Positions 1-9,754 are shown, counted from the first letter of the stretch. The stretch: DNA of 64,000 bases from Pseudomonas asplenii (GCF_001293465.1 NZ_JSYZ01000004.1:392947-456946), one strand, 5' to 3'. The notes: a model not told the origin generated them from the sequence alone. Numbers and translations are program-made.

Positions 1-1
1 T

Positions 2-97
2 GCCTCTGTCCTGGACCTGCTGCTGGCCTGGGCGCCTGAGGAAAGCACCCGCGCCCTGATCCTGCGCGACAACCCTGTCAGCCTGTACGGTTTCTGA
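2..97 (+). CDS. C-terminal fragment of an amidohydrolase-like protein
   Basis: The window opens inside a reading frame that ends at a TGA at 95-97, giving 31 residues. The last residues (RDNPVSLYGF) resemble the C-terminal NP..LYGF signature of TIM-barrel amidohydrolases (amidohydrolase-2 family). The gene start lies outside the window, so substrate and length cannot be judged. It converges with acoR, separated by about 55 bases. Confidence 0.5.
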   Translation, partial: ASVLDLLLAWAPEESTRALILRDNPVSLYGF

Positions 98-151
98 TTC
101 GCTGCGGGCGCTGCCCCGGCGCCCGCCTCCGTTGCCGACCGTTGGAGGGTT

Positions 152-2032
152 TCAACGGCCTGGCACCGGTTCATGGGGCTTGACCCGCGGCATCACGATG
201 TCATGCTGCTTCACGCGCCGATACAAGGTCGCCCGGGAGATACCCAGGGCTTGCGCCGCCGGCCCCGGCTGCCAGCGATGGCGCACCAGGGCCTCGAGCA
301 ACGCCTGGCGTTCGGGGCTGGCGGGGACCTCCGCCCGCACCGGTGGCAAGCGGCCGTGCAGGTCCTCGGGCAGGTCCTCCAGGCGGATGCTGTCACCCGG
401 ACAGATGGCGCAGGCATAGCGCAGGACATGGCGCAACTGGCGCACGTTACCCGGCCAGCTGTAGCCCAGCAGACACTCCAGGGCCGCAGCCCCCAGCCCC
501 AGGCGCAAGCCGCAGCGTGCGGCCTCTTCGTCGAGGATGCGGTTGATCAGCTCCAGCTTGTCGCTACGCTCGCGCAGCGGCGGCAGTTCGAAACGCGCAC
601 CGCTGAGACGAAAATACAGGTCCTCGCGAAAGGCGCCTTCGGCCACCAGGGTCGACAGGTCGCGGTGGCTGGCGCAGATCACCTGAATGTCCACCGCCTG
701 CCGCCGCGCCGCCCCCAGCGGCGCCACTTCGCCCTCGGCCAGCGCCCGCAGCAGGCGTGTCTGCAAGGCCAGCGGCATGTCACCGATCTCGTCGAGGAAC
801 AACGTGCCGCCATCGGCCTGCTGCAGCAGCCCGCGCGCGCCCTTGCGCTCGGCGCCGGTAAAGGCGCCGGCGACATAACCGAACAGCTCGCTCTCGATCA
901 GGCTCTCGGGGATCGCGGCGCAATTGAGCGCCACGAAGGGCTTGTCGCGCCGCGCGCTTTGCTCATGCAACTGGCGCGCGAAGACCTCCTTGCCGGCGCC
1001 GGTTTCGCCATGGATCAGCACGGGCAGGTTGCGGTCCTTGACGCGGACCGCCAGGCGCAGGCTCTCGGCGATCCGCCGGTCCGGTTCGCCGGCGGCGTGG
1101 CGCGCAGCCGCCCTCTTGTGCGCGCCCCGGGGAACGCTCAGACGAATATGCAGGCCGTGCTCGGCAGCATGCCGCGGGTGCTCGTCGGCGGCCGCGTGCA
1201 ACAGGTCCGGGTCGAAGACCTCGCCGATGTGCCGTGGCAGTTGCCCATGGCGCTCCAGCAGGTAATGCCGGGCCGAGGGGTTGAGCGCCTGCACGCAACC
1301 GTCGGCGTCCCAGGCGAAGAGGAACTCCGGCTGGCTGTCGACATAGCCCGGGGCGGCGTGGGCCCGCAACACCCACAGGCCACGGGTGCTGTGCATGAAG
1401 AAGGCGTTTTCGATGTCGCGGGCACTCTGCACGGTCATCTGCCGGATCAGGTGCTGGCTGCGGCGGTCATCCGGGGATTCGACGGCCGACACGTCGAGGA
1501 CACCGAGCAGCTCGCCCCAGGGGTCGAACACCGGTGCCGCCGAGCAGGTCAGGCCGATGAAGGCGGCGCGGAAATGGTCACGCTTGTGCACCGTCACCGG
1601 GACGCCATTGGTCAGCACCGCGGCCACGCCACAGGTGCCCTCCTCGCCTTCCGACCAGCAGGTTCCCAGGTACAGCCCGGCACGCCGGCAATCGGCACGG
1701 ATCGCCGACTCCACGCGATAGTCGATGGTATTGCCCTGGGCGTCGGTGAGCAGCACACAGTAGTCGGCGTCGCGCACCCGGCCATGCAACCGCGAGACCT
1801 CCTCGCCGGCGATGCACAGGAAGCTCTCGGCGCGCTCGCGGTATTCCCTGAGCAGCGTCTGGCTCAGGATCCGCGGGCCCTGCAGGGAGCCCGGATCCAG
1901 GTGGTGCTGCTCCATCGAGCGGCGCCAGGAGTCGAGGATCAGGTTCGGTACCGGCGCTTCAGGCAAGCGGCCAGCATGACGCAACACACGGCTGACACAG
2001 TCCACGTGGGCTCTGGAGTAGGCAGGAAGCAT
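152..2032 (-). CDS. acoR: AcoR, sigma-54-dependent activator of acetoin catabolism
   Basis: Enhancer-binding protein of 626 residues that activates RpoN-dependent transcription of the acetoin genes. An N-terminal sensory/GAF region (about 60-215) is followed by an AAA+ domain with Walker [11 protein letters not shown] (341-350) and the sigma-54 contact loop GAFTGA (389-394), then a C-terminal Fis-type helix-turn-helix ([10 protein letters not shown]). The ATG at 2032 is chosen because the sequence upstream lacks AcoR-like character. It is transcribed divergently from the aco structural genes, and the shared 307-base gap carries a sigma-54 promoter and a perfect palindrome. Order and domains match the Pseudomonas aco locus, so the assignment is firm; the inducer is known from the family, not shown here. 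Confidence 0.93.
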   Translation of the reverse strand: MLPAYSRAHVDCVSRVLRHAGRLPEAPVPNLILDSWRRSMEQHHLDPGSLQGPRILSQTLLREYRERAESFLCIAGEEVSRLHGRVRDADYCVLLTDAQGNTIDYRVESAIRADCRRAGLYLGTCWSEGEEGTCGVAAVLTNGVPVTVHKRDHFRAAFIGLTCSAAPVFDPWGELLGVLDVSAVESPDDRRSQHLIRQMTVQSARDIENAFFMHSTRGLWVLRAHAAPGYVDSQPEFLFAWDADGCVQALNPSARHYLLERHGQLPRHIGEVFDPDLLHAAADEHPRHAAEHGLHIRLSVPRGAHKRAAARHAAGEPDRRIAESLRLAVRVKDRNLPVLIHGETGAGKEVFARQLHEQSARRDKPFVALNCAAIPESLIESELFGYVAGAFTGAERKGARGLLQQADGGTLFLDEIGDMPLALQTRLLRALAEGEVAPLGAARRQAVDIQVICASHRDLSTLVAEGAFREDLYFRLSGARFELPPLRERSDKLELINRILDEEAARCGLRLGLGAAALECLLGYSWPGNVRQLRHVLRYACAICPGDSIRLEDLPEDLHGRLPPVRAEVPASPERQALLEALVRHRWQPGPAAQALGISRATLYRRVKQHDIVMPRVKPHEPVPGR

Positions 2033-2125
2033 GGGGCCTCCACGGCGTGTTTCATTGTTCTTGTTGCGCTCATTTAAGCCCCGCCTCGCCTGCGGGACAA
2101 GTGCCACGAACAGACGGCGGCCGAC

Positions 2126-2142
2126 TGAGACGCAGCGTCTCA
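2126..2142. promoter_or_regulatory. Palindromic candidate upstream activator site for AcoR
   Basis: TGAGACGCAGCGTCTCA is a perfect inverted repeat (7-base arms around CAG), followed at once by a third half-site (CGTCTCA). It lies about 125 bases upstream of the sigma-54 promoter in the acoR-acoX gap, the usual place for an enhancer-binding-protein site. AcoR binding is inferred from position. Confidence 0.6.
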
Positions 2143-2264
2143 ACGTCTCACCGCAACGCCGGGCAGGCTGACATGGCCCGTCTCATTCGGCTGTGGTCCC
2201 AGGCCCCGCCCGATACGGCACCAACCGCTCTGGCCCGCCACATGTGCCGTCATGAATAGCGCCC

Positions 2265-2280
2265 TGGCACCGCCCTTGCT
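2265..2280 (+). promoter_or_regulatory. Sigma-54 (-24/-12) promoter of the aco operon
   Basis: TGGCAC-N5-TTGCT matches the RpoN consensus (GG and GC ten bases apart). It lies 60 bases upstream of the small leader ORF and about 140 upstream of acoX, pointing into the aco genes. The AcoR-type activator next door requires such a promoter. Confidence 0.85.
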
Positions 2281-2339
2281 ATGACCCGGCAGACACCGGG
2301 ACGTCATCCCGCACCCACAACAACAATCAGAGGTGCCTC

Positions 2340-2423
2340 ATGTCCGCAACTGTTGCTTCGCCCTGCTTCCTGGCCGCCAAGGTCGCCCTGATCAACGCCG
2401 TAGGTGGCGGCCTGTCCCTATGA
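2340..2423 (+). CDS. 27-residue leader ORF overlapping the acoX start
   Basis: The first ATG after the sigma-54 promoter has a good ribosome site (AGAGGTG, 4 bases ahead) and opens a 27-codon frame whose TGA overlaps the acoX ATG (ATGA). The peptide is small and hydrophobic in its second half. It may be a true small protein or only a device that couples ribosomes into acoX; acoX has no clear ribosome site of its own, which favours coupling. No family is recognised. Confidence 0.5.
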   Translation: MSATVASPCFLAAKVALINAVGGGLSL

Positions 2424-3490
2424 GCGCCGCCCTGCGTGTCGGCATCATCGCCAACCCCGCCTCGGGACGGGACCTGCGCCGCCTGACCGCGAATGCCGGG
2501 CTCTACTCCAGCACCGACAAGGCCGCCGTGGTCCAGCGCCTGCTGGGCGCCTTCGGTGCCACCGGCATCGAGGAGGTGCTGATGCCTCCGGACATGACCG
2601 GCATCGCCGCCGCCGTGCTCAAGGCGAGCAGCGGCCGCCACGCCCGCGAAAGCCGCTGGCCACGCCTGGAGTTCCTCGACATGCCGCTGCGCCAGAGCGT
2701 GGAGGACACCCGCCTGGCCGCGCGCCTGCTGGTCGAGCGAGGCGTCAGCCTGGTGGCCGTGCTCGGTGGCGACGGCACGCACAAGGCAGTGGCCGCCGAG
2801 GTCGGTGACATCCCCCTGCTGTGCCTGTCCACCGGAACCAACAACGCCTTCCCGGAGCTGCGCGAGGCCACCGGGGCCGGGCTGGCCGGCGGGCTCTATG
2901 CCAGCGGGCGGATTCCCCCGCAGGTCGGCCTGCGGCGCAACAAGCGCCTGCGCGTGCGGCTGGCGGCACGGGGTATCGACGAGATCGCCCTGGTGGAGGT
3001 CGCCGCCTCGCCGCTGACCTTCACCGGCGCCCGCGCCATCAGCCGCGCCGAGGACCTGGCGGAAATCCACGCGGCGTTCGCCGAGCCCCACGCCATCGGC
3101 CTGTCCTCGCTGTGCGGGTTGTGGAACCCGGTGTCGCGGCGCTGTCCCCGCGGCAGTTGGCTGCGCCTCTCCCCGCAGGCTGACGAGGCACTGCTGGCGC
3201 CGCTGGCCCCGGGCCTGCTGCAAGCCTGCGGCATCGTCGCCAGCGGCAGCCTCGAACCGGGTGTGCCGCGCCTGCCGCTGCTGGCCGCCGGCACCCTGGC
3301 GCTGGACGGTGAACGCGAGATCGAGTTCGTCGCCGCCGACCGCCCCAGCATCACCCTCGAACTTGACGGCCCGCTGAGCATCGACGTCGAGGCCGCCCTG
3401 GCCTTCGCCGCCCACCATCACCTGCTGGCCGTTGCCGGCAAGCCCGTGAACCACCCTGGAGAACAAGAAAATGTCCACGCTACCGACTGA
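2420..3490 (+). CDS. acoX: AcoX, NAD-kinase-like acetoin operon protein
   Basis: Protein of 356 residues related to ATP-NAD kinases, conserved in aco operons with unknown exact role. Visible features are an N-terminal GIIANPASGRD nucleotide-binding start and a central VLGGDGTHKAV, the GGDGT motif of the NAD kinase/diacylglycerol kinase superfamily, followed by STGTNNAFP. The ATG at 2420 begins directly at the conserved N-terminus and overlaps the leader ORF stop. It overlaps acoA by 20 bases at its 3' end, so the two are co-translated. Confidence 0.85.
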   Translation: MSAALRVGIIANPASGRDLRRLTANAGLYSSTDKAAVVQRLLGAFGATGIEEVLMPPDMTGIAAAVLKASSGRHARESRWPRLEFLDMPLRQSVEDTRLAARLLVERGVSLVAVLGGDGTHKAVAAEVGDIPLLCLSTGTNNAFPELREATGAGLAGGLYASGRIPPQVGLRRNKRLRVRLAARGIDEIALVEVAASPLTFTGARAISRAEDLAEIHAAFAEPHAIGLSSLCGLWNPVSRRCPRGSWLRLSPQADEALLAPLAPGLLQACGIVASGSLEPGVPRLPLLAAGTLALDGEREIEFVAADRPSITLELDGPLSIDVEAALAFAAHHHLLAVAGKPVNHPGEQENVHATD

Positions 3491-4445
3491 ACAACTGCTC
3501 CATGCCTATCGCGTGATGCGCACCATTCGCGCCTTCGAGGAACGCCTGCACGTGGAGTTCGCCACCGGCGAGATTCCCGGCTTCGTGCACCTGTACGCCG
3601 GCGAGGAGGCCTCCGCCGCCGGGGTCATGGCCCACCTCGACGACGAGGACTGTATCGCCTCCACCCACCGCGGCCACGGTCACTGCATCGCCAAGGGGGT
3701 GGACGTGTACGGCATGATGGCCGAGATCTACGGCAAGAAGACCGGCGTCTGCCAGGGCAAGGGTGGCTCCATGCACATCGCCGACCTGTCCAAGGGCATG
3801 CTCGGCGCCAACGGCATCGTCGGCGCCGGCGCACCGCTGGCGGCCGGTGCGGCACTGGCCGCCAAACTCAAGGGCAACCGCGCGGTGGCCGTGGCCTTCT
3901 TCGGCGACGGCGGCTCCAACGAGGGTGCGGTGTTCGAGGCGATGAACCTGGCCTCGGTGTGGAACCTGCCGTGCATCTTCGTTGCCGAGAACAACGGCTA
4001 CGCCGAGGCCACGGCCTCGAACTGGTCGGTGGCCTGCGATCACATCGCCGACCGTGCCGCCGGTTTCGGCATGCCCGGGGTGACGGTGGACGGCTTCGAC
4101 TTCTTCGCCGTGCACGAAGCCGCCGGGGCCGCCATCGAACGCGCCCGCGCCGGCGAGGGCCCGTCGCTGATCGAGGTGAAACTCACCCGCTACTACGGCC
4201 ACTTCGAAGGCGATGCCCAGACCTACCGTGCCCCCGATGAGGTCAAGCACTACCGCGAAACCCGCGACTGCCTGATGCAGTTCCGCGAACGCACCGTGCG
4301 CGCCGGCCTGCTGCAGGCCAGCGCCCTGGACGGCATCGACGCCGAAGTGCACGCGAGCATCGATGAAGCCGTGCTGCGGGCCAAGGCCGATCCCAAGCCG
4401 TCGCCAGCCGACCTGCTGAGCGACGTGTACGTCGCCTACCCCTGA
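3471..4445 (+). CDS. acoA: Acetoin dehydrogenase E1 alpha subunit (TPP-dependent)
   Basis: Alpha subunit (324 residues, normal length) of the thiamine-diphosphate E1 component that cleaves acetoin to acetaldehyde and an acetyl unit passed to lipoyl E2. The TPP-binding motif is visible as GDGGSNEGAVFE through to AENNGYAEAT, and the family signature HRGHGHCIAKG lies near residue 65. Start ATG at 3471 has GGAGAA upstream. It works with AcoB as an alpha2beta2 enzyme, encoded 68 bases downstream. Confidence 0.95.
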   Translation: MSTLPTEQLLHAYRVMRTIRAFEERLHVEFATGEIPGFVHLYAGEEASAAGVMAHLDDEDCIASTHRGHGHCIAKGVDVYGMMAEIYGKKTGVCQGKGGSMHIADLSKGMLGANGIVGAGAPLAAGAALAAKLKGNRAVAVAFFGDGGSNEGAVFEAMNLASVWNLPCIFVAENNGYAEATASNWSVACDHIADRAAGFGMPGVTVDGFDFFAVHEAAGAAIERARAGEGPSLIEVKLTRYYGHFEGDAQTYRAPDEVKHYRETRDCLMQFRERTVRAGLLQASALDGIDAEVHASIDEAVLRAKADPKPSPADLLSDVYVAYP

Positions 4446-4513
4446 GATCAGCCGCCGGGCGCCGTGCGACAGACCCGCACCCCGGCCCATGGAACAACAA
4501 GAGGAGAGCCATC

Positions 4514-5533
4514 ATGGCCAGAAAGATCAGTTACCAGCAGGCCATCAACGAAGCCCTGGCCCAGGAAATGCGCCGCGACCAGACGGTGTTCATCATGGGC
4601 GAGGATAACGCCGGCGGTGCTGGCGCACCCGGTGAGGACGACGCCTGGGGCGGCGTACTCGGCGTCACCAAGGGCCTGTTCCACCAGTTCCCCGGCCGCG
4701 TGCTGGATACCCCGCTGTCGGAGATCGGCTACGTCGGTGCCGCCGTGGGCGCCGCGACCCGTGGCCTGCGCCCGGTGTGCGAACTGATGTTCGTCGATTT
4801 CGCCGGCTGCTGCCTGGACCAGATCCTCAACCAGGCGGCCAAGTTCCGCTACATGTTCGGAGGCAAGGCGGTGACCCCGCTGGTGATCCGCACCATGGTC
4901 GGTGCCGGCCTGCGCGCCGCCGCCCAGCACTCGCAGATGCTCACCGCGCTCTGGACGCATATCCCCGGGCTCAAGGTGGTCTGCCCGTCCTCGCCGTATG
5001 ACGCCAAGGGGCTGCTGATCCAGGCCATCCGCGACAACGACCCGGTGATCTTCTGCGAACACAAGCTGCTCTACTCGATGCAGGGCGAGGTGCCGGAGGA
5101 GCTGTACACCGTGCCCTTCGGCGAAGCCAACTTCCTGCGCGAGGGTGATGACGTGACCCTGGTGACCTACGGGCGCATGGTCCACCTGGCCATGGACGCC
5201 GCCGCCAGCCTGGCGCGCCAGGGAGTCTCCTGCGAGGTGCTGGACCTGCGCACCACCAGCCCGCTGGACGCCGACAGCATCCTCGAAAGCGTGGAAAAGA
5301 CCGGTCGCCTGGTGGTGATCGACGAGGCCAACCCCCGTTGCTCCATGGCCACCGACATCGCCGCGCTGGTGGCCGAACAGGCGTTCGATTCGCTCAAGGG
5401 CCCGATCCGCCAGGTCACCGCGCCGCACACACCGGTGCCCTTCTCCGACGCCCTGGAAGACCTGTATATCCCCAGCGCGGCGAAGATCGAGGCCACGGTC
5501 CTGGAACTGGTGCAAGGGAGGAAGGTGGCATGA
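4514..5533 (+). CDS. acoB: Acetoin dehydrogenase E1 beta subunit
   Basis: Beta subunit (339 residues) of the E1 acetoin dehydrogenase, transketolase-like pyrimidine and C-terminal domains. Typical beta-subunit features are IMGEDNAGG near residue 30, DTPLSEIGYVGAAVGAA, and the C-terminal VIDEANPRCSMATDIAALV. A strong ribosome site (AGAGGAGAG) precedes the ATG. The stop overlaps the acoC start (ATGA). Pairs with AcoA. Confidence 0.95.
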   Translation: MARKISYQQAINEALAQEMRRDQTVFIMGEDNAGGAGAPGEDDAWGGVLGVTKGLFHQFPGRVLDTPLSEIGYVGAAVGAATRGLRPVCELMFVDFAGCCLDQILNQAAKFRYMFGGKAVTPLVIRTMVGAGLRAAAQHSQMLTALWTHIPGLKVVCPSSPYDAKGLLIQAIRDNDPVIFCEHKLLYSMQGEVPEELYTVPFGEANFLREGDDVTLVTYGRMVHLAMDAAASLARQGVSCEVLDLRTTSPLDADSILESVEKTGRLVVIDEANPRCSMATDIAALVAEQAFDSLKGPIRQVTAPHTPVPFSDALEDLYIPSAAKIEATVLELVQGRKVA

Positions 5534-6642
5534 GCCGAATCCATACCCTGACCATGCCCAAGTGGGGCCTGTCGATGACCGAGGGGCGTATCGACTCGTG
5601 GCTCAAAGATAACGGCGACGTCATCGAGAAAGGCGACGAGGTGCTCGATGTGGAGACCGACAAGATCAGCAGCAGCGTCGAGGCGCCCTTCAGCGGCATC
5701 CTTCGCCGGCAGGTGGCACGCGAGGAAGAAGTCCTGCCGGTCGGCGCCCTGCTGGGCGTGGTCGTCGAAGGTGAAGCCAGCGACGAAGAGATCGACGAAG
5801 TGGTCAGGCGCTTCCAGGCCGAGTTCGTTCCGAACGGCGGCAGCGAGGCTGACAGCGGGCCCACACCACAGAAAGTCGAGCTGCAGGGGCGTGTCGTGCG
5901 TTACTTCGAGCGCGGCGAAGGCGGCGTACCGCTGGTGCTGATCCACGGTTTCGGCGGCGACCTGAACAACTGGCTGTTCAACCACGAGGCGCTGGCGGCC
6001 GGACGCCGGGTCATCGCTCTGGACCTGCCGGGCCATGGCGAGTCGGGCAAGACGCTGCAACGCGGCGACCTCGACGAATTGAGCGGCGCGGTACTCGCCC
6101 TGCTCGATCACCTCGATATCCAGCAGGCACACCTGGCCGGGCACTCCATGGGCGGCGCGGTGGCGCTCAATACCGCACGGCTGGCGCCTCGGCGGGTGCG
6201 CACGTTGAGCCTGCTGGCCAGCGCCGGGCTGGGTACGCAGATCAACGGCGACTACCTGCAAGGCTTCGTCAGGGCCAACAGCCGCAACGAGCTCAAGCCG
6301 CAGCTGGTGCAACTGTTCTCCGCCCCGGCGCTGGTCAACCGGCAGATGCTCGAGGACATGCTCAAGTACAAGCGGCTCGAAGGTGTGGGCACGGCGCTGC
6401 AGCAGCTTGCCGACCAGCTCTTCGCCAACGGCCGGCAGCAGCACGACCTGCGCCATGTCCTGGATACCGCCGAACATCCGGCCCTGGTGATCTGGGGCGA
6501 GGCGGACGCGATCATCCCGGCCAGCCACGCCGAGGGGCTGCCTGCCGAAGTTCACGTGCAGCCCAAACAGGCCCACATGCTCCAGCTCGAAGACGCCGAG
6601 GCGGTCAACGCCCTGCTGCTGGACTTCCTCAAACGCCATTGA
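5530..6642 (+). CDS. acoC: AcoC, dihydrolipoamide acetyltransferase with alpha/beta-hydrolase domain
   Basis: E2 component of 370 residues in the usual AcoC form. An N-terminal lipoyl domain (about 5-80, lipoyl lysine in DVETDKISSSVE) is followed by an alpha/beta-hydrolase-fold domain instead of the classical E2 catalytic core, with nucleophile elbow GHSMGG and oxyanion HGFGGD. It accepts the acetyl group from AcoAB and transfers it to CoA. Start ATG overlaps the acoB stop. No E3 gene lies in the operon, so the dihydrolipoamide dehydrogenase must come from elsewhere. Confidence 0.93.
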   Translation: MSRIHTLTMPKWGLSMTEGRIDSWLKDNGDVIEKGDEVLDVETDKISSSVEAPFSGILRRQVAREEEVLPVGALLGVVVEGEASDEEIDEVVRRFQAEFVPNGGSEADSGPTPQKVELQGRVVRYFERGEGGVPLVLIHGFGGDLNNWLFNHEALAAGRRVIALDLPGHGESGKTLQRGDLDELSGAVLALLDHLDIQQAHLAGHSMGGAVALNTARLAPRRVRTLSLLASAGLGTQINGDYLQGFVRANSRNELKPQLVQLFSAPALVNRQMLEDMLKYKRLEGVGTALQQLADQLFANGRQQHDLRHVLDTAEHPALVIWGEADAIIPASHAEGLPAEVHVQPKQAHMLQLEDAEAVNALLLDFLKRH

Positions 6643-6685
6643 CCAACGAGGGTCCGCCCATAGGGCCGGGCCCCAGGAGACAGCC

Positions 6686-7771
6686 ATGACCCTCAACACC
6701 AACAGCATGCGTGCCGCGGTCTGGCACGGCCGCAACGATATCCGTGTGGAAAACGTGCCGCTGCCGGGTGACCCGCCAGCCGGCTGGGTGCAGATCCGCG
6801 TGCACTGGTGCGGCATCTGCGGTTCGGACCTGCACGAGTACGTCGCCGGTCCCGTGTTCATACCGGTGCAAGCGCCACACCCGCTCACCGGCATCAAGGG
6901 CCAGTGCATTCTCGGCCACGAATTCTGCGGCGAAATCGTCAAGCTCGGCCCCGGCGTCGAAGGCTTCAGCAGCGGCGAGGTCGTCGCGGCCGACGCCTGC
7001 CAGCACTGCGGGACCTGCTATTACTGTCGCAACGGTCTGTACAACATCTGCGAGAACCTGGCCTTCACCGGCCTGATGAACAACGGCGCCTTCGCCCAAT
7101 GGGTCAACGTACCGGCCAACCTGCTGTACAAGCTGCCCGCGGGCTTCCCCGCCGAAGCCGGGGCGTTGATCGAGCCGCTGGCGGTGGGCATGCACGCGGT
7201 GAAGAAGGCCGGCAGCCTGCTGGGGCGCAACGTGGTCGTAGTCGGCGCGGGCACCATCGGCCTGTGCACCATCATGTGCGCCAAGGCCGCCGGTGCCGCG
7301 CAGGTGATCGCGCTGGAGATGTCCTCGGCCCGCAAGGCCAAGGCCCGTGAGGTCGGCGCCAGCCATGTGCTCGACCCGAACGAATGCGACGTGCTGGCGG
7401 AGGTGCGCCGCCTCACCCAAGGCCTGGGGGCGGACGTCAGCTTCGAGTGCATCGGCAACCAGCATACTGCCAAGCTGGCCATCGACGCCATCCGCAAGGC
7501 CGGCACCTGCGTGCTGGTGGGCATCTTCGAGGAACCCAGTTCGTTCAACTTCTTCGAGCTGGTGGCGACCGAGAAGCAGGTGTTCGGCTCGCTGGCCTAC
7601 AACGGCGAGTTTGCCGATGTGATCGCCTTCATTGCCGACGGCCGCCTGGACATCGCCCCGCTGGTCACCGGACGCATCGAGCTTGAAGACATCGTCGAGA
7701 AGGGCTTCCAGGAGCTCGTGAACAACAAGGAGCACAACGTGAAGATTATCGTTTCACCCCAAGTGCCTTGA
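6686..7771 (+). CDS. bdhA: 2,3-butanediol dehydrogenase (zinc MDR family)
   Basis: Zinc-dependent medium-chain dehydrogenase (361 residues) that oxidises 2,3-butanediol to acetoin, feeding the upstream AcoABC complex. Visible features are the catalytic-zinc region CGICGSDLHEY with GHEFCGE, the structural-zinc cysteine cluster CQHCGTCYYC, and the Rossmann motif VVGAGTIGL. The position as last gene of an aco operon is typical in Pseudomonas. A strong terminator hairpin follows 10 bases after the stop. Confidence 0.92.
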   Translation: MTLNTNSMRAAVWHGRNDIRVENVPLPGDPPAGWVQIRVHWCGICGSDLHEYVAGPVFIPVQAPHPLTGIKGQCILGHEFCGEIVKLGPGVEGFSSGEVVAADACQHCGTCYYCRNGLYNICENLAFTGLMNNGAFAQWVNVPANLLYKLPAGFPAEAGALIEPLAVGMHAVKKAGSLLGRNVVVVGAGTIGLCTIMCAKAAGAAQVIALEMSSARKAKAREVGASHVLDPNECDVLAEVRRLTQGLGADVSFECIGNQHTAKLAIDAIRKAGTCVLVGIFEEPSSFNFFELVATEKQVFGSLAYNGEFADVIAFIADGRLDIAPLVTGRIELEDIVEKGFQELVNNKEHNVKIIVSPQVP

Positions 7772-7781
7772 GTTTCACCTT

Positions 7782-7806
7782 GAGGGCCGCAGGTTGCGGC
7801 CCTCTT
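7782..7806 (+). terminator. Terminator after bdhA
   Basis: GAGGGCCGCA-GGT-TGCGGCCCTC is a perfect 10-base-pair stem with a 3-base loop, followed by TTC. It begins 10 bases after the bdhA stop and should close the aco operon. The 200 bases beyond it up to copA hold no other clear gene; a TGACGGAAAAGTAATGTC stretch at about 7875-7892 is only a weak candidate copper-regulator box. Confidence 0.85.
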
Positions 7807-8005
7807 CAGTCATGCAGCCGGTATCAGACCCCACCTGTTACATCGGTGAACAGCAGAATCTCCCCTCCAGAAGCTGACGGAAAAGTAATGTCGGGCTCAG
7901 GTCGCTGACAGCACGGGATCACTAACTTGATCACGAAGCCAGGAACCAGGCCGGCCGCATTGGCCTGCCTGGAGACCCGCGAATCATCTGACTGGACGCA
8001 ACGGC

Positions 8006-9754
8006 ATGCAAAGCAAAACCACGAGACGTTCCTTCGTCAAGGGCCTGGCCGCCACCGGCCTGCTGGGCGGGCTGGGCATGTGGCGCGCCCCGGTTTGGGC
8101 GCTGACCAGCCCGGGCCAGCCGAATGTGCTGACGGGCACCGACTTCGATCTCTACATCGGTGAGCTGCCGGTGAACATCACCGGCACCCCACGCACGGCA
8201 ATGGCAATCAACGGTTCCCTGCCCGGGCCGACTCTTCGCTGGCGCGAAGGCGATACCGTCACGCTGCGCGTGCATAACCGCCTCAGGCAGGATACCTCCC
8301 TCCACTGGCACGGCATCATCCTGCCGGCGAACATGGACGGCGTGCCAGGCCTGAGCTTCCACGGCATCGCGCCTGATGGCCTGTACGAATACAGGTTCAA
8401 GGTCCGCCAGAGCGGCACCTACTGGTACCACAGCCACTCCGGCCTCCAGGAGCAGGTGGGCGTGTACGGCGCACTGGTGATCGATGCCAGGGACCCCGAG
8501 CCATTCACCCACGAACGTGATTACGTCGTCATGCTCAGCGACTGGACAGACGAGGACCCGGCGAGGGTTGCCTCCAGGCTCAAGAAACAGTCCGACTACT
8601 ACAACTTCCACAAGCGGACCGTCGCGGACTTCATCAGCGATGTGAGCGAGACGGGTTGGTCGGCCGCGTTAGCCGATCGCAGGATGTGGGCCGAGATGAG
8701 GATGAACCCTACCGACCTGGCCGACGTGAGCGGGTACACCTACACCTACCTCATGAACGGCCAGGCCCCGGACGGCAACTGGACCGGCGTATTCAAGCCC
8801 GGCGAGAAAATCCGCCTGCGCTTCATCAACGCCTGCGCCATGAGCTATTTCGATGTGCGGATTCCCGGCCTCAGGATGACGGTGGTCGCCGCGGATGGGC
8901 AACCCGTCCATCCGGTTTCGGTCGACGAGTTCCGCATCGCCGTTGCGGAAACCTACGATGTCATCGTCGAGCCTGAAGACCAGCCGGCCTACACCATTTT
9001 CGCTCAGTCCATGGATCGCACCGGGTACGCCAGGGGCACCCTGGCCGTCCGCGAAGGCTTGCAAGCCCGGGTGCCGGCGGTCGACCCGCGCCCCCTGCTG
9101 TCCATGAATGACATGGGCATGGATCACGGCGGGATGGATCACGGCGCCATGCCGGGCGGTATGCCGGGCATGGACCACGGCACGATGGCCGGCATGGACC
9201 ACGCCGGCATGACCGGCATGAGCACGACGCGGCAGGGCCATCCGGATTCGGAGAAGCACAATCCCCTGGTCGACATGCAGGCGACGAACCCGCTACCGAA
9301 GCTGAACGATCCGGGCATCGGGCTGCGTAACAACGGACGCCGCGTGCTGACCTATGCGGACCTGCGCAGCACCTTCCCCGACCCGGATGGCCGGGAGCCG
9401 GGCCGCACGCTCGAGTTGCACCTGACCGGCCACATGGAGAAATTCGCCTGGTCCTTCGACGGCATCAAATTCTCCGATGCCGAACCGCTGCGCCTCAGGT
9501 ACGGCGAGCGCCTGCGCATCACCCTGGTCAACGACACCATGATGGCTCACCCCGTCCACCTCCACGGCATGTGGAGTGATCTGGAGGATGAGAACGGCCG
9601 TTTCCGGGTGCGCAAGCACACGATCGACATGCCGCCCGGCTCAAAACGAAGCTATCGGGTAACGGCCGATGCGCTGGGACGTTGGGCCTATCACTGCCAC
9701 CTGCTGTTCCATATGGAAATGGGCATGTTCCGGGAAGTCCGCGTGGAAGAATGA
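8006..9754 (+). CDS. copA: CopA, periplasmic multicopper oxidase (copper resistance)
   Basis: Tat-exported multicopper oxidase of 582 residues. A twin-arginine signal (TRRSFVKGL) is followed by three cupredoxin domains with the copper ligand motifs HWHGI, WYHSHSG, HPVHLHG and the C-terminal type 1 site HCHLLFHMEMGM. A Met/His-rich insert (about 370-410, repeated MDHG/GM units) binds copper in this family. It oxidises or sequesters copper in the periplasm. Length matches Pseudomonas CopA. copB follows 125 bases downstream; no copRS pair is in the window. Confidence 0.93.
   Translation: MQSKTTRRSFVKGLAATGLLGGLGMWRAPVWALTSPGQPNVLTGTDFDLYIGELPVNITGTPRTAMAINGSLPGPTLRWREGDTVTLRVHNRLRQDTSLHWHGIILPANMDGVPGLSFHGIAPDGLYEYRFKVRQSGTYWYHSHSGLQEQVGVYGALVIDARDPEPFTHERDYVVMLSDWTDEDPARVASRLKKQSDYYNFHKRTVADFISDVSETGWSAALADRRMWAEMRMNPTDLADVSGYTYTYLMNGQAPDGNWTGVFKPGEKIRLRFINACAMSYFDVRIPGLRMTVVAADGQPVHPVSVDEFRIAVAETYDVIVEPEDQPAYTIFAQSMDRTGYARGTLAVREGLQARVPAVDPRPLLSMNDMGMDHGGMDHGAMPGGMPGMDHGTMAGMDHAGMTGMSTTRQGHPDSEKHNPLVDMQATNPLPKLNDPGIGLRNNGRRVLTYADLRSTFPDPDGREPGRTLELHLTGHMEKFAWSFDGIKFSDAEPLRLRYGERLRITLVNDTMMAHPVHLHGMWSDLEDENGRFRVRKHTIDMPPGSKRSYRVTADALGRWAYHCHLLFHMEMGMFREVRVEE

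Noticed and set aside
173..2077. Plus-strand open frame of 634 codons opposite acoR
   Set aside because: Antisense of a clear sigma-54 activator; no ribosome site or family.
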